DNA from: Adiantum capillus-veneris
Taxonomy: Eukaryota; Streptophyta; Polypodiopsida; Polypodiales; Pteridaceae
Reading direction: 5' to 3'
DNA: 64,000 nucleotides
Assembly: GCA_014529385.2 (NCBI GenBank)
Contig: CM043958.1
Span: forward strand, 79,665,025-79,729,024
The notes beneath the pieces are model-generated. The model was not told the DNA's origin and ran no database searches. It saw only the letters and a list, made by a program, of their open reading frames with translations. Position 1 is the first letter of the stretch, and each line of letters begins with the position of its first letter. The translations under genes were made by a program, and so were the position numbers. Shown here piece after piece: positions 1-11,129 of the stretch.

Positions 1-743
1 GTAGTGTCAAGATTATAACGTGCTTCAAGTAACATATTGTATGATATATCAGTGTGGAGATTGCGACAAGCTACAAGAGAGACTAGTGGTCCAAACCCCG
101 GCTGTCCCACTCTTTCACTTTACTGATAGTTTATAGATGGAGAGAAATAGTGTTTAAAGTAGATTCTCTTCATAAACTTATGCTTCTTTGATTATCATTG
201 ATTTATCGTTCCAAAGGGTTGATGTTAGAACCATGGTTAAGACTTCCTAAGCTTGTTGGTCCCCTATACAACTCTAATATTCTTTACTACACTATCCAAG
301 GAAACTATAAATCTTATCGAGTCAACCAAGTAAGAATAAACGGGACACAGTTTAAAACGAACGCAAGAAAAAGGCTCCTTGTGAGATAGAGCACAAAGAA
401 TATGACAATCAACCATGCCTTTGTAGAAAACTTGTACCACCTTTTCTAGGATTTGGTGCAAGCTCCATGTCAACAAAGGTCTCATTGATTGTGTGCAAAA
501 TTGCATTTTGACTACATTACGTGTTTTGCACATAACCTGGTGACTTAATTCAAGGGCACACTATAAAACAATGGGCATCGTTATTGTACAACTATCTCTT
601 TATATATCTTACACCCATAACTTGCAAAGAGGTTACTCTTGCTATTGTGATTGGCCATCCAACTCCTCTCTTTTAAGCTCAATCTTATTGCTGTCTTTGC
701 CCCTTCATGTGTGCTCCTATAGTAGGTCAATGAAGGGATTTCT

Positions 744-750
<7 letters not shown>

Positions 751-778
<28 letters not shown>
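751..778. repeat. (CT)n microsatellite
   Basis: Fourteen uninterrupted CT units, read directly. The open frames through it are low-complexity artefacts. Confidence 0.95.
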
Positions 779-781
<3 letters not shown>

Positions 782-933
782 CAAGGCAGATTTGATGGGT
801 TATCCCTAAGCAAATTTCTACATGTGAGAGTGCGGATCATTGAACCAACATGTAAGGTAACCTAATACACCAAAACGGGTTTCAAAATGTATGCATTCAA
901 GAAAGGAAGCATGGGAGAAGCATACGGTCTAAG

Positions 934-935
<2 letters not shown>

Positions 936-965
<30 letters not shown>
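936..965. repeat. (GA)n microsatellite
   Basis: Fifteen GA units immediately upstream of the TPR-like fragment. Confidence 0.95.
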
Positions 966-969
<4 letters not shown>

Positions 970-1040
970 GAAGGATTTCCTGTAGATGCATGGAGCGAGA
1001 TGTTCTTTGGCATTCTCATGTGTGAAGCCCACATGCATCA

Positions 1041-1300
1041 GAAGTACAGGGAAGGGAGCACTCCAGTTCTATAGTGATTCCCTAGCATCCGCGAAGCTTC
1101 TTCAACACAAGATTGCTCTGCACATCAACCGGGGTGTTTGTCATCTCAAGCTTTGTAACTCGAGAAAGGCAGCTGAAGAATGTTGTGCAGTCTTGGAATT
1201 GGGGCCTTCATGCTACGAGCACAAACTCTAGTGGCAATGAGGAACTCTCATTCGGCGCTGTTTGATGTGAATCAACTTTTGGTGATCATCAAATGTTTAC
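1041..1300 (+). pseudogene. TPR-protein gene fragment, frameshifted
   Basis: The translation reads like tetratricopeptide helices. In one frame (about 1101-1215) there is ALHINRGVCHLKL followed by an AAEECCAVLELGPS-type second helix, matching the spacing of conserved small and large TPR residues and the terminal Pro. In the next frame (about 1213-1285) it continues as MLRAQTLVAMRNSHSALFDV, a typical following helix pair. The frame change at about 1210-1230 and the TAG at 1229-1231 show it is broken. No intron separates the two helix pairs, so it may be a retrocopied or element-captured exon piece. A low-complexity continuation (1320-1500) may belong to the same gene. The parent family was not identified. 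Confidence 0.45.
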
Positions 1301-1499
1301 TGCAATCTTCAAGCTCGGTGGCCGAGGACCCAAGCGTCAATGGCTCCCATACGAAAAGGAGAGGATGAGATGACTGAAGATGCAAAAGCTAAGACTTCCT
1401 ACATCACCATTGCCTACAACAAATTCAGATGCAGCCGTGAAGGTCTGGGAAGCCATACAAAAATTAAAAGGACACTCTCAGCTGGACTATTCTCAATGG

Positions 1500-1700
1500 G
1501 ACACAAGCAACCCCACAAAAGGATACAATCATATGTATATATATAAATATAACTCTAATTGAATTATGAAAAAAACATTGATTGAAATCAACTCATGTCT
1601 CTGTGTATGGCTATGGCGGAAATGCAGCATGCGTAAATGTATTCTCTCCCTTCTCTCTTTTTCTACACGATCTCCGACCTCCTTTCCAGGAGAGCATGTG
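1500..1700 (+). repeat. Dispersed repeat R1, copy 1
   Basis: Shares long stretches (ATTGAATTATG, GAAATCAACTC, TGTCTCTGTGTATGGCTATG and onward) with about 4515-4690 and 28520-28745. In the other two copies the repeat follows a purine tract and a TG start, so R1 is probably part of a decayed LTR. Confidence 0.7.
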
Positions 1701-1794
1701 TGCCACCCACGCTTCTGCTCTCTCCTGCATCAAGCTTCAACATCGTACTGTTGCATTATTAACCTTGCCTCACAAGAAGATTTATAAATTTTCT

Positions 1795-2010
1795 CATGTA
1801 GGAAAAGGGAGTTTTCATACAATACATAACATCATGAGCTTCTGTTCGGGAGGCACCGCATACCTAACTAGATACCCATTGGGGACAGGGGACCGCCGGC
1901 CCATGTAGGAAAAGGGAGTTTTCATACAATACATAACATCATGAGCTTCTGTTCGGGAGGCACCGCATACCTAGCTAGGTATGATTGGGGGCAGGGGACC
2001 CCCGGCCCCC
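1795..2010. repeat. 107-bp tandem duplication
   Basis: A unit starting CATGTAGGAAAAGGGAG at 1795 restarts at 1902 and reads almost identically through a CATCATGAGCTTCTG motif and GGCACCGCATACCTA. It diverges after the shared GCTAGGTA region, where the foldback begins. Confidence 0.8.
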
Positions 2011-2088
2011 CCACCGGGCCTGGCGATCCCCTACCTCCAATCTTACCTAGCTAGGTATGCCGTGCCTCCCTCACAAAAGCTCATGATG
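1937..2088. mobile_element. Small foldback element (MITE-like)
   Basis: The left arm, from CATCATGAGC at 1937 through CCTAGCTAGGTA to a GGGG-rich tip near 2003, is mirrored by the right arm ending GCTCATGATG at 2088. Arms are about 65 bp with a G/C-rich loop. Its left arm lies inside the second copy of the 107-bp duplication. No target-site duplication was identified. Confidence 0.6.
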
Positions 2089-3106
2089 TTGAGGCAAGTC
2101 ATAATGTGGGAATTATTGTGAGAATTTGTCCAAAACTTCTTGTGCCTCGTGCTTTTGTTCATAGCCAGCACACTTTCAACCTCACAGTTTTGCAGGCCGT
2201 CGAGCTCCATATCTTGTGCCGTCTACCGCCTCACGCCTACAACTGCTTTGCCCTTTTGCAACATACGCATAACACATTAAATCTTTCAATCTCGCTACAA
2301 GCACCCTCTCACACTGAAAATTGCCTCATCAATAAGGCTATTTCAGGATCAAAAAATGCTTCTCTTTGAGAACTATTTGTGAATGAGAGACATCATCTCA
2401 TTTAAACACTAATGTGTATTTATTCAAACCTAAAATATGATCATTACAGGCACCCTCACGTGTTTAATTCAATTACGGTGCAATTCAGTCACCTTCAGCC
2501 CATGATTGAGGCTCCACATCTTGCAGTGGTGTTAATAAGATCACCATTTCATCAAACTTGATGGAGCTAACATGACCTCCTTATGTCCAAGAGGTAATAA
2601 CTCCTACTATGGGAGCACATGCTTGTGTTTGCAACACTCGTGGGCTTTTGCCAAAACGTAGAAGAACTTAAGACCACCTACGTGGTAGTTAACCTCTAGA
2701 AACCTCGTTGCATTTCATCAATGTATATATCATCATCTAGGTCATATTTTAAAGACAAAATCTAACTACTAGACACAATATGTATATTGAAGCTTTCTAT
2801 TGTTTCTTTGACATGAACCTTGATCTTCTTGTGAGCTTGAGGGGGAGAAATACTTGGATGTTTCAAGCACACTAAGAAGATCTGAAGGATGTCACTACAA
2901 GGATTTTGTCTTGAGGATCTTGAAGGCCTGCAAGTTCCGAGAGAGAATCTCCTAGCCTTTCCATCAACTCCACCTCCACTATTGGAGCATCAACCAATGA
3001 AATTTATTCAACTTTTGTTTTCTAAATCATCAATGTACACACTATAGTGAAGACACAGACACACACATACCAATGCACTAGGCATGTAATCCACACTTAA
3101 TCTTAA

Positions 3107-4445
3107 CACTAGGTTGGTAACCTAACGGGACATAAAAGTGTCCTTTCAGGGTTTTGAAAAAAACCTCCAAAACCATAGTAGATCCACTCATTTTGTAAAA
3201 TCCTTTCATGAAGTTATAGTTCAAGGCCTACTACACACGGAAAAAGTAAGAAACTTGTAAAATTTCTCATCTTTTGGTCACACCAAGCCTCCAAAATTGA
3301 TGGACCAGTACATTTTCATCAAAACAGTCATTTCTTACGTTTTTTTGCATAAAAATAAGATTAGGGATTTTTGTAGGACTTGAGATAAATTCCCTAGTTA
3401 ACTTCAATGGGTTGGTGATCAGAACATATGATTGCTTCTCATTCACTATTTTTTGTTTTGCCAAAAGAATTAGGTACAAAAAAGTTGAATTTTTACCATT
3501 CTGCAAACCTATCATCAAAGTTTCTATAGCCACACTCAATACAAATAATATATGCATGTTTTCTTAGTTCCCTATTGTCCTTTAGGTTCATAAGGAGCCA
3601 TGGAGCATGTCAAAAGAATAATACATCTCTTACCAAGGGGAATCTTGGGGACAAAGATGAAGTGCTAAATACAACAAACATGAAAAAACTGGGCTCAACA
3701 TTATGAGTTGTAGAATCCCATAGAAACTATTCAATATCTAGCCAAATTTAATCCTTATGACTAGATATGGTTACTACCTACAAAATGCATGTAGTTGTCA
3801 CAAGAAACTAACAATATTAAAAAAGCTATACTTGATATACTAGAATGTTTCGTTTTCTTCTATAATTGAAAAAATCAACCATCGTTCTCTACTATGAAAA
3901 ATAGGGTATTAGGTGCCCCAAAACTCAAGGAATATTAGCTTTAAGTTACAATATGCGACATAGAGAATCAAAACTGCATTTGGATATCATGAAAGCCACC
4001 AAAAAAATCATAGAAGAGCTAAAATTGGCTAAAAAACAGGATTTGACAATTTTGGTAATTTGGTCATAACTTACAACTTTAACATTTATTTCTCCCTAGA
4101 AGCATCAGGAAATGTTGAGGACTACTAAAGATAGTTCTCTAGCATTATAGACCTCACAAACATGAATTCTAGAGTGGTATAGTTGCAAAAAGTTGAAAAA
4201 AGCCAAAAACAGGACCCATTTTTTCACACAGTTTAGGTTGTGAAATGTTGTGCAAGGACAAGGTTAAAGATGGAATTGATATTCCAAAAAAATGTCAAGT
4301 TTTTTTCAGCTCATGAGACAACTTTCTAGACAGATAGCACCTCCAAATCCATTTTGAAACTCTTGACATAATTCAAGGAAAATGGTCACTTCATAGGACA
4401 TAAAAGTGTCCCAGGACATAAAAGTGTCCCATTACCAACCTAGTG
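3107..4445. mobile_element. CACTA-like non-autonomous DNA transposon
   Basis: Terminal inverted repeats CACTAGGTTGGTAA and TTACCAACCTAGTG bound 1339 bp flanked by TTAA on both sides (3103-3106, 4446-4449). Copy B of the duplication reads straight through one TTAA at this place, so the insertion is proven by an empty site. A near-palindromic motif GGACATAAAAGTGTCC sits once inside the left end (about 3130) and twice inside the right end (about 4397 and 4414), as subterminal repeats do in En/Spm elements. There is no transposase; its open frames are short. The 4-bp TTAA duplication is odd for CACTA elements, which usually make 3 bp, and recalls piggyBac. Confidence 0.8.
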
Positions 4446-4461
4446 TTAATACGGACACTCA

Positions 4462-4760
4462 CATTAAGGGGGAGTGTAGAAATTACTGCTTTGTCCACGT
4501 GTAGTGTGGACACACCAAGCAACACCATGAAGAGACACAATCATGTGTAGATATATATGTGTAATTGAATTATGGAAACAACATCGATTGAGATCAACTC
4601 ATGTCTTTGTACATGGCTATGACAAAAATGCCACTTGTGTAAATGTATTCTCTCCTTTGTCTCTTTTTCTAAACCCGTCACCGTCAGGGGTCGTGGGGCT
4701 GTGCATCTACACCGTCCATCCACTAGAAATTCCTTTGAAGAATGCAACGCTTCATGCACA
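4462..4760 (+). mobile_element. Decayed LTR start with polypurine tract
   Basis: The sequence ATTAAGGGGGAG followed by TGTAGAAATTA (TG at 4475) is the classic polypurine-tract/3' LTR junction of copia elements. Repeat R1 follows. The same junction occurs in copy B at 28485. I cannot find the other LTR end or a TSD. Confidence 0.45.
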
Positions 4761-5211
4761 ATGAAAATGCTAGGAATGACAACTATGATAGGAGTAACAA
4801 GGATGAGAATCAAGCGCAACAATAATAGCCTCTTTGCTAAATGTATTCAAAAGTCCATATTCAGATTCATATATAATATTTGGTGAGGCTAAGATTGAGG
4901 ATTAGAGCTCTCAAGTACAAAATTAGAAGGTTAAGCAGTCCAAGGCTCCCATACATTTGCCTAGAGTCTCCAAAGCGGACTATTCAATAACTTACAAAGC
5001 CCATGAGGACGAGGAGGTGATGAAGCTAGTATTGAGCAGCCCAACGACATTGAACTGGTCATGACATGTTAATGCCAAATACTCATGTCATAGCTTGTAG
5101 AAATATGGCACCTCTAATAATTGAATATGAAAAGCAAATATTTTCAAGATTTCAATCCCAAGAAGAGTTTTGATGATTGGGTTTATACTGCAATGAGCAT
5201 TTTTTAAGGAG

Positions 5212-5212
5212 A

Positions 5213-5294
<82 letters not shown>
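5212..5294. repeat. (GA)n microsatellite, about 83 bp
   Basis: Uninterrupted GA run; the paralogous tract in copy B (29288-29374) is of similar length. Open frames of poly-Ser-Leu or poly-Arg-Glu across it are artefacts. Confidence 0.95.
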
Positions 5295-5295
<1 letters not shown>

Positions 5296-5399
5296 ATTTC
5301 TGCACATTCGGCAATTGCAGACAACTAGGTTTTTATCATCACTCAGAGCAGCCAACCCCTCGAGGCCTAACATCTAGGAAGATGATCTTGGCTTCACAG

Positions 5400-5720
5400 A
5401 CAACACTCCTTTGTCCTTGTGGAAGCATTTGGATAGTGAATGGTTTTTCTTTGTCACAGTGAGGGCAAAGGTTCTTGGTAAAGCAATTCTTTGTATAGTG
5501 ACCTAGCTTGTTACATTCACGATACCTCCTACCCTTGGAAGAGGCAACAAAGCCCCACTTGTAGAGACTTCCTCTTCATCATTGGATGTAGTAGTGCTTG
5601 AGGTTGATGTGATAGTTGTTTTGTTCTTGTTCTTGGAGATCTTGTCCTTATCTTGCTTGAAATTATTGACAATTTTGAGGAACGGACTCCTGATTAAGGA
5701 TGGTGAGTAGATGGTCAAAG
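5400..5720 (-). pseudogene. Retrotransposon gag remnant with degenerate zinc knuckle
   Basis: On the minus strand the translation gives a K/S/T-rich segment, then ECNKLGHYTKNC, then NLCPHCDKEK. This is a CCHC knuckle in which the first Cys has become Tyr, followed by a Cys pair. Stops and frame changes interrupt it. The paralogue at 29470-29795 shows the same remains. Probably copia-type gag, given the copia-like context. Confidence 0.5.
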
Positions 5721-6191
5721 TCCTTACTGTCTTGAAGAGGTTTGAGAAGCACTACCACCTTGTCTTCCTCTTCAACAATGCACGATGCAATAGTAAGACA
5801 TTTTGGTGCTATTTGGAGGGGGTTTTAGACATCATGAGTCCCTTGGCCATTTCAAATCCATTATATATGCCAAAAAAGAGATCACAATGATTGGGAATGA
5901 TCCTTGTTGGACACAATGTAATGGGGGCTTCATGGGATTCTTATGCAAGAGAGATAATTTACAAGAGAAGTGGATTGGTGGTGTCTAGAAACCCTTTCAA
6001 ATGGCATTGGATGACCTTGACATTGTATGGGTGTGGTATCCCATGGGTAGATCGGTCTTGTAATTGAAAAACTGTGTGTACCACAACGATACATAGTCTA
6101 TTTTGACTAGATTTGCAGCACTATCCAAAACCCCCATTTAAAGGGCTATTGCATGGGAGTGAACCCAGGGTAGATTGCTCCTAGAGCTAGG

Positions 6192-6197
6192 ATGTGT

Positions 6198-6243
<46 letters not shown>
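6192..6243. repeat. (TG)n followed by poly-G
   Basis: About ten TG units run directly into about 32 G. The paralogous site in copy B (30240-30289) has the same composite tract, so it predates the duplication. A G run this long is prone to G-quadruplex formation and sequencing error. Confidence 0.9.
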
Positions 6244-6245
<2 letters not shown>

Positions 6246-7165
6246 CATAGGGAAACGTGGGGCATTCTAACCCGATCAAAATGGAAAAGGTCACCATATG
6301 ACACACATCCCATTGTTCTACCTTGTGTACCACTCGCATGCAATAGCCATCTAGTGCCGGAGGGGTTTTTGGGAACCATGAATCCTCCACCCCTTTTCTA
6401 CACCATTTCTCTTGCCCAAAAAGATACTCCACATTCATAAGAGCCATCTATGATCTACATGACCCATTTGGAAGTCAACTTTACATTGTGTTGCACGTAT
6501 AGTGTAGCGTGAAACCTTGATAGAAGTGCTATGTGCTAACTATGAGAGCTTTACCTTAATCATCGTAATGGAAAGACTTATTTTGATAGGAAAAATAAAA
6601 AATAGGTATTATTTTGACCAAGCTAGGAGACCTAAACTTAGAATTTGAATACAATTGCGGAGATTGTGAATTAAGAGGGAACCAAGGACTTCTATCATCT
6701 AGGACCCTTGAGATACACATCAAAGGCAAAAATAGATATATTGAACACCCCATGATAGAAATCATTGTTCTTGGGTCATGGGCAGTCATGGGCAATCATG
6801 TGGCTCCATTCACGCCTCCTGTGCACCATTGCCTCTTTCCTTGAAACCCAAATCCAAGTATTTTTGAATTCATCCAAAGGTATAGTCATATGCACACTTG
6901 AACACATTTTTGAATTCATCCGAAGGTATAGTCATCTCCACACTTGAACACACCAAATGTGGCTACAATGTCCATTCCATGTGGATGATCTACAGAGTGG
7001 AATACAAAGAGCAAAGAAATTTCTTCTCACAAAGTCTTTAACAAGCCTTTCCCATTTGGGACATTTCCCACTAAATTTGATATATCTTCCATATATCAGA
7101 CACCTAATTTGGTAAGAAAAATAGTTCCAGCAATCGGTATCAGTAGGTTTTGACATCTAGGGTAG

Positions 7166-8094
7166 TGTTGGATGGATACGCTGTGACGGATGTCAACACA
7201 GCGAGAACTCACCTAACAAAATTTGTCAGCTAGGGACGAAGCTCGACCCGTCGGCGCGTGGAAGCAAGCATAGGGTGTCATCCTACACTCGACCGACTCC
7301 TAATCAATTCCTACAGAGGTCTCTACCCAATGTCCAAGTCACAGCCTTCAGGAGTGCGTAAGAGGAAACTTCCTACAACTCTTTTTAGAACCGAATACCC
7401 ATCAAACAATCTCGAAACACCACAGAACTTGAAGGAGACCCTACTAACACCAATAGGTCGCTCTCCCTAAGGTCTATGAACCAAAATCCCAACCCAAAAC
7501 ACCCGGTGCAAAATCACGTAGGATGTCTGGCTAAAATTTGCAGGTCTTCGTTTTCGAAATCTAAAGTGCTTAATGTGTAGCTCTACTCAATGTGAATGCA
7601 TGGATATGCTACAATGCAAAATCGGACAACGTATGCTCACCGAATCACCAGATGAAGTTCGTAGATGGAGCTCGCAATACCGGACCGTAAGCGTGCAATG
7701 TAGGTATCGACGCGTAGCTCACATCGGGGGCAACACGCTGCAATTCTCCGCACTCGATTCTGACCACCGGTGCACATGTAGCATCAAGATGAAGCTCACA
7801 CACTCTCTCGTACACAGTACGCTCACTCACAGACTTCCAACTTTTTTAAAATGACAAAGGTTCTTCATTAAGGTCAAAAAGTGGTATAAATACCTTACAA
7901 TTTTCAACCCCTAAAGTTCCAAATTAACCATCTACTCAATCTAAATGTCAAAACTGGGATACAATCTGGAAACTTCTGTAAGCCCCAATATTTACAAGGT
8001 GAAATGTCGAGTTTTCTCAATAAATGAATAATTACAAAAAAAATGATAATCTGCCGAGCCGTCATTTTCCGTAGGGTGTGTTTAGCTTCTAACA
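7166..8094 (-). repeat. 3' LTR of minus-strand Ty3 element
   Basis: 929 bp, TG...CA, same length as its partner with scattered substitutions. It contains a half-copy of the element's palindrome (CACGTAGGATGTCT, ending 7528) and a TATAAATA box at about 7883. Confidence 0.95.
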
Positions 8095-8108
8095 CTCCTC
8101 CCCTTCTT
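8095..8108 (-). promoter_or_regulatory. Polypurine tract of minus-strand element
   Basis: Read on the minus strand, AAGAAGGGGAGGAG directly precedes the TGTTAG start of the 3' LTR, as expected for plus-strand priming. Confidence 0.85.
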
Positions 8109-8146
8109 GCTCATGTCGTCCCCGACATGGCTGTTGAGCTGCTTCT

Positions 8147-11075
8147 TCATCTTATGGTTTCGCGCATCTTGAGCAGCGACTCGTATCTTGCATGTAAATC
8201 CAGTAGTGTTGGGCCGAATATATCAGTGTTGATGGTGAAGAAGCCCGTGTAGAAAGCTTCTTCAAAGGCCTGGAGGTGATAGGATGACAGAAACATGATC
8301 TCTTGATACAATGCATGTATCACCTCCTTGGAAGGCTGACCAGACAGATCGTATGCACATCTGTAAGTATCATGAAAGAAAAAGATACTCTCTGTCACCT
8401 GGCCCGGTTTAAACGTCTCGAAGACTGCCAAAAGAGTTTTGCAGATCTTTCTCATGATTATGCAAGAAAGATCAGGCGAGCCAGTGAACAATTTGATGCG
8501 CCTGTTAGGGTTTTCACCATGTATTGAACACTTATTCTCTCACCTGCCTTCAAGCCTGGCAGCTTCGAATAGTTTAGCCAAGTGGGTTGGCTTCTTTGTA
8601 GTATCTCCTGGGCCTTCCACGTCCGCATCCTTGGTAGAGGGCAGAAGCTTAGGTTATCTCTGATGATTTTGGGTGCCTCTACCAAATGGATTAGGTACTG
8701 TGGATACTTCGTCAGCCATGCCTTTCTCGACCTGGGCTGGGAGTCAACTATCAACTTTGCCCCTTCAGGCTGGGAGATATCTGCTGTGTAAAGTGGCACT
8801 GTTGGCTCTTCTCTGATCCTCTTGTTGATGGTGGCGGCTTCGTACTTTAGCAAAGGATATGGGAGAGAGGGTTGCTGGCGTCTATCTTCTAAATGGTCAT
8901 GGATTTAAAAACCCTCTGCTCCCATTCCAAGGCTTCCTTGGCCATTTCTTTGATTTCTGCCTCTATGGCCTTGCACAACTTCTCTTCCTCTTCTTGTGTC
9001 AGATCTTGTGGCTCTTGAGAGGGTCCTACTAGGATTTCCTCTTGCATGGGTGTGTCCACAGGATCTGCCACATTTTCTAGGTCTATACCTTCCATGGCTG
9101 CTGGCCCTGTGCCTGCCTGCTCTTCTGCCTGCTGGCCTCTTAGCTCATCTATCTGCTTTTGGAGTGTCTGTTTCTCTACTTCAGCTTCTTCTCCCATGTT
9201 CACGAGGAGGTCGTTCAACTCGGCGTTTATCTTCTCCGCCTCCTCGAGCTTTCTCTTGATATTTTCTAGCTCTTCTTGCATTGCTCTCTGCTCTTCTTCC
9301 ATGTGTGTTTGCATAACCACCGACCCTTCTGCCAGCATCAACCTTTGCTTCTTCTCTAAGGTCAAATCTTTCTGGAGCTCTTTCATCTGTTCTTCATAGA
9401 TCTGGCTCTCTGTAGTGGTGTGAGTCGAGCTAGTAGCCTTGACTCTGGCAGGAGATGCCCGTAGCCGTTGGATGGTTTGATCTTTAACTTTAAGCTGGTC
9501 TTGAGCTCAAGGACCTCATCCTGGCTAGCCTCCTGGTCTATTTCCGCCTTTTCTTTGGCATTTCGCATGGACTCAACTTCCTTGGACTCCTCAGCAAGTT
9601 GTAGGGTTAGGTTATCCCTTTCTCTCTCTGCATCTGTCAATGACTTGCTGAGTTGTCTATACTCCTCTTCGGCTCCTTGCAGTCTTTGAGCTGCTGCTTG
9701 ATTTTCTCCTTCCATTTCTTGGCATCTTTGCAATGCCTTTTCCAGACTGTCTTGCAGCTCTGTTTGTCTCTCTATCTGCCTTTGGCTTTGCTTTTGTAAC
9801 GTGTCGACTTCAAGCTTTATCTGCACTTTAGTGGCTTTGAGAGTTGCCATTTCACTTTCTGAGGCCATTGACTGTGTCCTTAGCCCAGTTAGCTTTGTCA
9901 TCACCACATCCCAATCATTGGTGGGTGGGTGGGTGCAGGTCCATTCTATCAGTGGCCATTTCTTTAAGCTCCACTAACCTCAGGCTCTGCAATTGCTCTT
10001 TGGGCCCCGTCCTTGCCAAGTCAAATGCGATTGTGGCAGCCTCTTCTTTTGTATATCCGGCAGCTAGTAGGTCTAGAAATGTGTTATATCTTGCTTCATT
10101 TGGCTCTGGCTGCTCTTCTTGCACGGTTTCTAACCGGCGTTTCAAACCGGTTGCCACCCTTGGTGCTTTGGGTTGTTCGTCTGCCTTATCTTCTTTGAGC
10201 CTCAGCCAGTCGTTCTGTGATGGAGGGTCAGGCCATCTCCCCTTGGCGTGCAATGCTCCATAAATCACCTTCGTGATTAGCTCACTCGGCACGACGTATG
10301 TGGGGTTCTTGTTGCCCATCTTCACCAAATTATCATGTACATAAGCTGCATAATTGATTACCTTCGGCTTGCTTTTCTGCATTGCCCAGGTGAATGTTGT
10401 GGCAATTGCTGCAGGCGGCATCCTGTACTTTTGTGGCCACTTTGTACACATATGGAAATATTGATTGTACAGCTGACTCATGATTGCCACTTTAGGGTTG
10501 GTAATGTCTTCAAAGGTGTAGTTGGCTTTCTTTTCTGTGTACACCTTTACTTCGTCTCTTCTTTTGGTTACACTATCCCCCTTGTTGGAGAGGTCTAGTG
10601 CAACTGCCACTACTCTCTCGGCGGTGATTAGAATCTCCATGCCTGGCTTGCCCTGCAGATCCGTTACTCTGGCCACTCCATCTTCCTTGATTGTCGTCAC
10701 AAATTCCCATACTCTTTTTATGTCAATACCTACCGGCATAGCTTCAAAATAATTGTGGAGATCTATTTTCTCCAGATACTCTTCCATCTTGCTTCTGACG
10801 AACTCATTGAGTTCTCGCGGTAGCATTGGTAGCTCTATTACATTTCCTTTGGTGTCTTTGAACACGCCTTGGTAAATCTTTAGATCATTGGACTCTAGTA
10901 GATCTTCTTGGATCCAGGTGTGCTGGTGGGCTTTAGAGTTCCTTCTGGTATGACGAAGGGCTCTACCTCTTCTAGGTAATCTTTTATGGTCATCCTTTTC
11001 TTCTTTGCCGGTGACTTTGCGGCTGCCATAGATCCTGTTGCACTCAGTAGTCCCGAAGTTAGTATTTTTTCCATA
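8147..11075 (-). pseudogene. Accessory ORF with long coiled coil (3' of pol)
   Basis: A broken reading frame of about 900 codons runs from an ATG near 11075 to 8147, in at least five pieces (10865-9915, 9907-9383, 9386-8889, 8853-8458, 8491-8147). The N-terminal third is a globular region with a VWEFVTTIKEDG motif and TAERVVAVALDL, loosely recalling the plant-transposon-type domain of Athila-like elements. The middle (about 9860-8900) is strongly heptad-like and rich in E, K, Q and L, a coiled coil of over 300 residues. The C-terminal part is unrecognised. It occupies the position of env-like ORFs in Athila elements, but I see no signal peptide or membrane segment. Frameshifts separate all pieces, so it is dead here. 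Function unknown. Confidence 0.7.
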
Positions 11076-11129
11076 TCACCTGAGAAACTGAGTTTTAACT
11101 ATCTAAATGACTTGAAAATTGAAAATAAA

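Larger units (their letters stand above)
1..980. other. No supported gene
   Basis: AT-rich sequence with short open frames on both strands and no recognisable domain. The longest, about 89 codons on the minus strand at 264-533, has no motif I can name. The only clear structure is two dinucleotide tracts listed separately. Confidence 0.5.
2221..7165. repeat. Tandem duplication, copy A (left part)
   Basis: From about 2221 this sequence is collinear with 27588-30795, including the GA tract, the TG/poly-G tract and the decayed gag. Copy A has two interruptions absent from copy B: a TIR element at 3107-4445 and the Ty3 element starting at 7166. Roughly 420 bp at 6388-6812 are also present only here. 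The unit resumes at 26306. It looks like decayed copia-type retrotransposon sequence. Confidence 0.85.

Noticed and set aside
5088-5373. Open frames of poly-Ser-Leu, poly-Arg-Glu or Thr-His across GA/CT/GT tracts (also near 29000-29500, 33846-34241, 35039-35568, 38639-39081, 52038-52430)
   Set aside because: Dinucleotide repeats have no stop codons in these frames; length is not evidence of coding.
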